64,000 nucleotides of DNA, taken from Odontesthes bonariensis. Lineage: Eukaryota; Chordata; Actinopteri; Atheriniformes; Atherinopsidae. The notes under the pieces were generated by a model, which saw only the letters and a list, made by a program, of their open reading frames with translations, was not told the origin of the DNA and searched no databases. Shown here one piece after another: positions 62,001 through 64,000 of the stretch. The position numbers and the translations under genes were made by a program. The stretch spans positions 25,382,586-25,446,585 of the forward strand of contig NC_134528.1 of assembly GCF_027942865.1 (NCBI RefSeq). Reading direction: 5' to 3'. Numbering within the stretch: the stretch's first letter is position 1; each line of letters begins with the position of its first letter.

Positions 62001-63122
62001 GTAAATGCAGTATTGGGCATATCTTGTGTTTTGTGAATAACTGTTTTATCGTCAGTTTAACATTGAAGATGTAGCAATTTCGCCAGAGAATGGGAGAGGC
62101 TGTCCGGCTTCCCGTGTTGTCTCTGAATAGCCGCGGCTGCTTGAAACTGGTAACCGGCCCATGGATTGGAGCTGATAAAATCCATCCTGTTGTTGGCAGA
62201 GTTCCGGTGTAAAACTTCTCCGTCTCCGTGTTATTACGGAATGAAGCTACAGTTTCCTTCAGTCTTTCATGACCCCCACAAACACACATTAACACAATGT
62301 GTAGTGTTAATTTTTTTTAAGGAAAAATACTGACAAAAATGTAGTAACTTTAAAAAATCTAGACGTGTATCTCTGCTTCGTCAGATTTGCCAAGGGCCAG
62401 GAAGCGTCTCACCGAGCTGATGCTGAAGACTGCTCTGGAGATACCCAGCGAGAAGGTGCAGGAGAGACGGAAAAATGCCTCTCGCATCTGGGGTTTCAGA
62501 TTCTTCCGGAGCCCCGTTGAAGTCTTGGGTAACCCAAACCATAGAGTAGCTGGCATCCGACTGGCTGTTAACAGGCTGGAGGTAAACATGATTTGGATTT
62601 TAAAACTCAGAAAGTACCTGTGTGGAGGCGGATGTGTGTGTATCACCATGCACAGCTGCTGATTTGATTAAATGTGGCTGCGTCTACATCAAGGGTTCAG
62701 GAGAGGGATCCCAGGCTGTGGTAACTGGAGAAGTGGAGGATGTTAACTGCGGCCTGATCATCAGCAGTATTGGCTACAAGAGCCTTCCCATCGACCCATC
62801 AGTGCCGTTCGACTCACGTAAAGCCATTGTACCGAACTCCATGGGCCGCGTTCAACAAGCTGCAGGTAGTCGGGGAAAAGAATTAAGGACAAGAACATCA
62901 ACTAAAAACATGCAGTGGCATGGATATTTAATCCATCTTTCTCTTTAGGTTTGTATTGTAGTGGCTGGCTGAAAACAGGCCCCACAGGCGTGATAGCCAC
63001 CACTATGAACAATAGCTTTGACACTGCAAAATCACTGTTGGAGGACATGGACTCAGGAACACTGGATGTGTCTGCTCCCAAGACTGGTTCACAAAGCATC
63101 AGAACTCTGCTGGACAAAAGAG
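37953..63122 (+). CDS. fdxr: Mitochondrial NADPH:adrenodoxin (ferredoxin) reductase, 11 of its exons
   Basis: FAD flavoenzyme of the mitochondrial matrix that passes electrons from NADPH to ferredoxins FDX1/FDX2 for P450 steroid synthesis and Fe-S cluster assembly. The exons join in frame and give about 470 residues. An N-terminal basic presequence with no acidic residue ([20 protein letters not shown]) is followed by the FAD-binding motif [19 protein letters not shown], then [20 protein letters not shown], the NADPH-binding [64 protein letters not shown] and [17 protein letters not shown]. Order and spacing fit vertebrate FDXR throughout. No frameshift or stop is seen. Only the final exon (after LLDKRG) is beyond the window. 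Introns 2 and 8 are swollen with transposons. Confidence 0.95.
38315..38418 (+). CDS. fdxr: fdxr exon 2: FAD-binding GxGxxG
   Basis: Acceptor TTACAG ending 38314, donor GTGAGT at 38419. Contains [15 protein letters not shown]. Confidence 0.9.
38883..39801. mobile_element. Palindromic TTAA-flanked MITE in fdxr intron 2 (Kolobok-like)
   Basis: 919-bp foldback element. Its ends, AGGGGAACTCCGGGGCATTT at 38883 and the reverse complement ending at 39801, are flanked by TTAA (38879-38882 and 39802-39805). Arms of over 400 bp pair around a centre near 39346. Its sequence is unrelated to the element at 28700 apart from the terminal motif. Confidence 0.8.
40264..40548 (-). pseudogene. hAT transposase, TTF-type zinc-finger part
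   Basis: [20 protein letters not shown] then [20 protein letters not shown] resembles the TTF-type finger exon of ZMYM/THAP-like hAT transposases. One expected cysteine region is substituted or shifted. No catalytic domain is preserved nearby. Confidence 0.5.
41055..41795 (+). mobile_element. Repeat copy B with a Harbinger-like first exon
   Basis: Matches copy A (12985-13538) in the opposite orientation. The frame from ATG 41301 reads [20 protein letters not shown], shifts, then returns at [17 protein letters not shown] just before a GTAAGT donor at about 41502. An Arg-rich end before a donor fits exon 1 of a teleost Harbinger transposase. Confidence 0.55.
42350..42563 (+). pseudogene. Harbinger Myb/SANT-like gene remnant
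   Basis: ATG at about 42353 ([13 protein letters not shown]), then, one frame over, [40 protein letters not shown] and NVTEIK followed by a shifted KWFDIK. A trihelix/Myb-type domain with two frameshifts. Confidence 0.65.
42725..43217 (-). pseudogene. HARBI1-like transposase remnant
   Basis: The N terminus [20 protein letters not shown], then [42 protein letters not shown] and [16 protein letters not shown] appear across shifting frames. The last contains the first catalytic Asp of PIF/Harbinger transposases. The C-terminal half is absent. It opposes the Myb-like gene, the usual Harbinger arrangement. Confidence 0.7.
43254..43908 (-). pseudogene. Tc1 transposase C-terminal half, left arm
   Basis: The minus-strand frame at 43537-43764 reads [20 protein letters not shown] (third catalytic acidic residue in ENLW) to the end AAATKY. 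The part upstream of it carries FIFQQH where a QQD would be expected, so the second catalytic Asp is replaced by His. Confidence 0.8.
43914..44568 (+). pseudogene. Tc1 transposase C-terminal half, right arm
   Basis: Mirror of the left arm. The frame at 44058-44285 ends in [16 protein letters not shown]. The same His replaces the second catalytic Asp ([11 protein letters not shown] at about 43981-44013), so the change predates the duplication or was spread by gene conversion. Confidence 0.8.
44571..46137. mobile_element. MITE copy 2 with inverted left end and nested hAT MITE
   Basis: Body 44640-45093 and right end 46031-46137 match the MITE at 30011-30662. The first 65 bp or so (44571-44635) match its left terminus in inverted orientation, directly beside the Tc1 palindrome. 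A hAT MITE is nested at 45094-46030. Confidence 0.7.
45094..46030. mobile_element. hAT MITE with exact 8-bp target duplication
   Basis: TAGGGATGT-type terminus at 45094, ACATCCCTA at the right end, and CGCCATAT on both sides (45086-45093, 46031-46038). The undisturbed site is visible in copy 1 near 30570. No coding sequence. Confidence 0.85.
46140..47357 (+). mobile_element. Rex1-like LINE, 5'-truncated
   Basis: The RT end in pieces: [38 protein letters not shown] (YSDD is the catalytic motif), [34 protein letters not shown] and [14 protein letters not shown] 3' UTR follows, with TCAATAAAGTATCTATC and a (TATC)n tail. Frameshifts are present. YSDD plus [12 protein letters not shown] is characteristic of the Rex1/CR1-like group in fish. 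Confidence 0.8.
46143..46484 (+). pseudogene. Rex1-like RT fragment
   Basis: 113-codon frame with the catalytic YSDD at about residue 34. A short deletion is visible inside the VLSP block compared with the family. The reading continues in other frames to about 46918. Confidence 0.75.
47360..47470 (+). repeat. L2-like 3' tail fragment, plus strand
   Basis: GAAGTGCCTTGAGATTACAA and GCTATATAAATAAAACTGAA, the reverse of the tails at 30974 and 61690. Confidence 0.55.
47505..48141 (-). mobile_element. L2-like LINE 3' fragment
   Basis: The minus-strand frame at 47755-48141 reads [40 protein letters not shown] and [20 protein letters not shown], ending LFRLAFEL*. A 3' UTR follows, with a (CAAT)n-type tail near 47508-47525. 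This is a classic L2 ORF2 C terminus. Confidence 0.8.
48142..48470. other. fdxr intron 2, no assignment
   Basis: AT-rich. Possibly part of the Tc1 relic that follows, but no terminus was identified. Confidence 0.35.
48470..49360 (+). mobile_element. Decayed Tc1-like element
   Basis: Pieces of a Tc1 transposase in the plus direction: [10 protein letters not shown], a [16 protein letters not shown] block near 48947, [10 protein letters not shown], then [27 protein letters not shown] and YLKK near 49063-49180. The order fits Tc1. Stops and frameshifts throughout. Boundaries are approximate. Confidence 0.65.
49889..49984 (+). CDS. fdxr: fdxr exon 3
   Basis: Acceptor CCCCACAG ending 49888, donor GTGTCT at 49985, phase 0. 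Encodes [20 protein letters not shown], conserved near the FAD site. Confidence 0.95.
49985..51785 (+). other. fdxr intron 3, first part
   Basis: No repeat or gene recognised with confidence. Open frames at 50594-51760 lack domains. Confidence 0.4.
51789..52195 (+). mobile_element. TTAA-flanked MITE in fdxr intron 3
   Basis: Ends AGCGGCAGTCGGCAAC and CTTGCCGACTGCAGCT are inverted repeats, with TTAA at 51785-51788 and 52196-52199. The full-length relative at 23903 is in the opposite orientation. TTAA suggests Kolobok or piggyBac mobilisation. Confidence 0.8.
52400..52522 (+). CDS. fdxr: fdxr exon 4
   Basis: Acceptor TTCTCAG ending 52399, donor GTAAGA at 52523. Encodes [20 protein letters not shown] and the AYHAVVL strand. 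Confidence 0.95.
52645..52758 (+). CDS. fdxr: fdxr exon 5
   Basis: Acceptor GACAG ending 52644, donor GTTTGC at 52759. Encodes [20 protein letters not shown] and [13 protein letters not shown] VGWYNGLPN. Confidence 0.95.
52908..53009 (+). CDS. fdxr: fdxr exon 6: NADPH-binding motif
   Basis: Acceptor ATTCAG ending 52907, donor GTGAGA at 53010. Encodes [19 protein letters not shown], the GxGxxA NADP-binding loop. Confidence 0.95.
53478..53585 (+). CDS. fdxr: fdxr exon 7
   Basis: Acceptor CTGCAG ending 53477, donor GTGTGA at 53586. Encodes [17 protein letters not shown], with the Arg pair that contacts the NADPH 2'-phosphate in this family. Confidence 0.95.
53586..54706 (+). other. fdxr intron 7
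   Basis: 1.1 kb, AT-rich, no repeat recognised. Confidence 0.4.
54707..54791 (+). CDS. fdxr: fdxr exon 8
   Basis: Acceptor CTACAG ending 54706, donor GTCAGA at 54792, phase 1. Encodes [20 protein letters not shown]. Confidence 0.9.
54792..55647 (+). other. fdxr intron 8, first part
   Basis: No repeat family recognised. A short direct repeat of GGGCCAGCAT lies just before the SINE (55629-55648). Confidence 0.4.
55648..55905 (+). repeat. tRNA-headed SINE
   Basis: TAGCTCAGGAGGAAGAGC (A box) and GGTTCGACTCC (B box) form a tRNA-like head at about 55650-55720. It is followed by the GAAGACACTGAACCCCA unit and a body ending near CAGTCCATTTACCATTT, a widespread fish SINE-type repeat. The head is not a functional tRNA gene. 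Confidence 0.7.
56078..56390 (+). repeat. Dispersed repeat shared with 18395-18590
   Basis: Same order of blocks: AATAGATCGGTTTTATATAGCGC, CACTTCCAGTGAATGA, TGACTGGTGCACGA. Interior sequence differs. Confidence 0.5.
56855..56994 (+). repeat. RTE/Rex3-like LINE 3' end with (GGAT)n tail
   Basis: CTGCTGCTCCCGCGACCCGA and CCCCGGACAAGCGGAAGATG are followed by about seven GGAT/ATGG units. The pattern matches the 3' end of Rex3-type RTE elements in fish, recalled from memory. Confidence 0.55.
57315..57941 (-). pseudogene. Rex1-like ORF2, C-terminal frame
   Basis: Reads [60 protein letters not shown] and [20 protein letters not shown], ending at a stop at 57315. It is the continuation of the RT frame above after the 11-bp duplication. 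Confidence 0.8.
57896..59857 (-). pseudogene. Rex1-like ORF2, endonuclease end and RT
   Basis: 653 codons. AP-endonuclease parts are [31 protein letters not shown] (GDFN) and [10 protein letters not shown] (SDHN active site). The RT blocks are [56 protein letters not shown] and SSTGAPQ. The frame is then lost in the 11-bp duplication, so the catalytic YSDD falls in another frame. The ATG at 59857 is internal; the real ORF starts upstream. Confidence 0.85.
59903..60301 (-). pseudogene. Rex1-like ORF2, N-terminal endonuclease part
   Basis: Reads [20 protein letters not shown] (NVRSL, start of the AP-endonuclease) and [20 protein letters not shown] (ETW active site), ending at TGA. It is in frame with the 59857 ORF, and the interrupting codon is TGA where CGA would fit (a CpG transition). 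Confidence 0.8.
60609..60670. repeat. Hairpin with arms of about 24 bp
   Basis: GCCAACATCGAACGTTTCAT..ATTC pairs with GAATATGAAACGCTTGGTGTTGGC around a loop of about 15 nt. It may be the centre of a short foldback MITE between about 60530 and 60950. Confidence 0.6.
60671..61680. other. fdxr intron 8, no assignment
   Basis: No family recognised with confidence. Minus-strand frames at 61198-61455 and 61512-61697 lack domains. Confidence 0.4.
61681..61860 (-). repeat. L2-like LINE 3' tail fragment
   Basis: ATTTTTATTTATATAGCGCC then AAATGTCATCTCAAGGCACT, the same unit as at 30974-31125. Confidence 0.55.
62385..62581 (+). CDS. fdxr: fdxr exon 9
   Basis: Acceptor CGTCAG ending 62384, donor GTAAAC at 62582. 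Encodes [38 protein letters not shown] and [11 protein letters not shown]. Confidence 0.95.
62694..62865 (+). CDS. fdxr: fdxr exon 10
   Basis: Start placed at GGT 62694 because LE|GSGEGS aligns with the family and keeps phase 0. The upstream AG (ACATCAAG) has a weak pyrimidine tract. Donor GTAGTC at 62866. Encodes [20 protein letters not shown] and GRVQQAAG. Confidence 0.85.
62949..63122 (+). CDS. fdxr: fdxr exon 11
   Basis: Acceptor TTTAG ending 62948, donor GTATTT at 63123. Encodes [20 protein letters not shown] and [10 protein letters not shown]. One more coding exon is expected beyond 64000. Confidence 0.9.
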
Positions 63123-64000
63123 GTATTTTACTATCATAGAATATTTTACCCACTCATGACAACCCTTGTTTCTCACTATTAATGTGAGGTGATGGAGACT
63201 ATTTTGAATTTGGCTATCTTTCACCACTTCCACCTTAATTTGTCTTCTGCCCTGCTGTCTTGTATGCTCTGCATGCTATAATGCTGTGGGATTCTTTGGG
63301 TCAGCGGCATATCATATAAGCTGTCAAAAAAAATTGTCTTAAATAATTCTCTGAAACTATAAATAAAACAAACAAACGAAGGAATTCTTATTGAAACCTA
63401 TATAAAGATTTGCAGACTTAACACATTGACTACCAGCTGTTTTTACAGAATTATGTCGTAGAATCCCAGCGTTCTAAACCATTTTTTTGACGTTTTTGGT
63501 ACAGTCACAGCATATTATGTGATAGGGCCACTGAAACATGTTATGGCTCGTTTGAAAGCTGAGACTTTAAACTCTTTGTGGGTCAAAACTGCGTGTCTCT
63601 AGGTGCTGCCATTAGCGAGCTATCCTTAGCTAAACCAAGGCGGGTATCCACCAAAATCAACAACAAACTGAGATCGGGGCTTTTGTGAAACGTGCGCTCT
63701 TTGAGCCTGTCTCACTTTAGATACTTACAAATCCGGGTCAGAGGATTTGCGTCGTGTCGCATGTTGCAAAGCTAACCTGTTCATAAGACCGCCTCCTTAG
63801 ACTTGTCGCGTGTCTTCTTCTCCTTCTTGTTGTTTTTTTATGTTACTTTACCGTCACCCTCTGGAAACCGACACGTGCGTTTGGACAAAATGTGGAAATG
63901 CACAACAATCAATGCAGCGTTATCAAAATTGTTCTTGAGTTGACGCAAATCCATTGGCGTAATGATCAAAATGTCCAGATGATGACAACAGTTTTTGACT
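63123..64000. other. fdxr intron 11 with an unclassified repeat-like segment
   Basis: The final fdxr exon was not found. From about 63420 the sequence (CACATTGACTACCAGCTG, then GCATATTATGTGATAGGGCC) looks like a dispersed DNA-element remnant that runs off the window end. Family not assigned. Confidence 0.35.

Overview
This is a vertebrate nuclear window, almost certainly from a ray-finned (teleost) fish. Genes are split by GT-AG introns. The repeats are typical of teleosts: Rex1-like, L2-like, I/Nimb-like and Tx1/L1-like LINEs, Tc1, hAT, PIF/Harbinger with paired transposase and Myb-like genes, TTAA-flanked Kolobok-like MITEs, and a tRNA-headed SINE. All family names come from recognised motifs and memory; no search was run.

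Layout. 1-1450: intergenic, with one leader-peptide-like segment. 1451-12698: a decayed PIF/Harbinger element. Its transposase gene is split by an 8-kb TIR element (2008-9989), which in turn carries an I-like LINE (about 2880-5625) and a 5'-truncated Tx1/L1-like LINE (6168-9618). 12.7-18.3 kb: Harbinger fragments and a truncated Ty3/Gypsy-like retrotransposon on the minus strand. 18.3-27.8 kb: a Harbinger deletion derivative, a hAT element (20549 to about 24508) broken by two insertions, and a Harbinger with a split Myb-like gene.

Host genes. Three loci lie on the plus strand. (i) 27822-28699: a three-exon gene for a small, heavily glycosylated, single-pass Ig-like protein of uncertain identity. 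(ii) 35420-36968: a four-exon V-set receptor that looks CD7-like. (iii) 37953 to past the window end: FDXR, mitochondrial ferredoxin (adrenodoxin) reductase. Eleven exons are visible with all phases compatible; the last coding exon is beyond the window. FDXR intron 2 (11.5 kb) and intron 8 (7.6 kb) are largely transposon sequence. FDXR passes electrons from NADPH to mitochondrial ferredoxins for steroid and Fe-S cluster synthesis. The two receptors are predicted leukocyte surface proteins, with no functional link to FDXR beyond proximity. Human FDXR (17q25) also lies near a leukocyte Ig-receptor cluster (CD300 genes), so the neighbourhood may be old.

The most striking structures are: a near-perfect 1.3-kb palindrome made of two head-to-head Tc1 3' halves (43254-44568, TA-flanked); two 0.9-kb palindromic elements flanked by TTAA, one sitting on the stop codon of the Ig-like gene; the 8-kb CCAT-flanked element inside a transposase gene; and a 51-bp direct repeat flanking a LINE fragment inside the hAT element. 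I see no CRISPR array, rRNA or functional tRNA gene.
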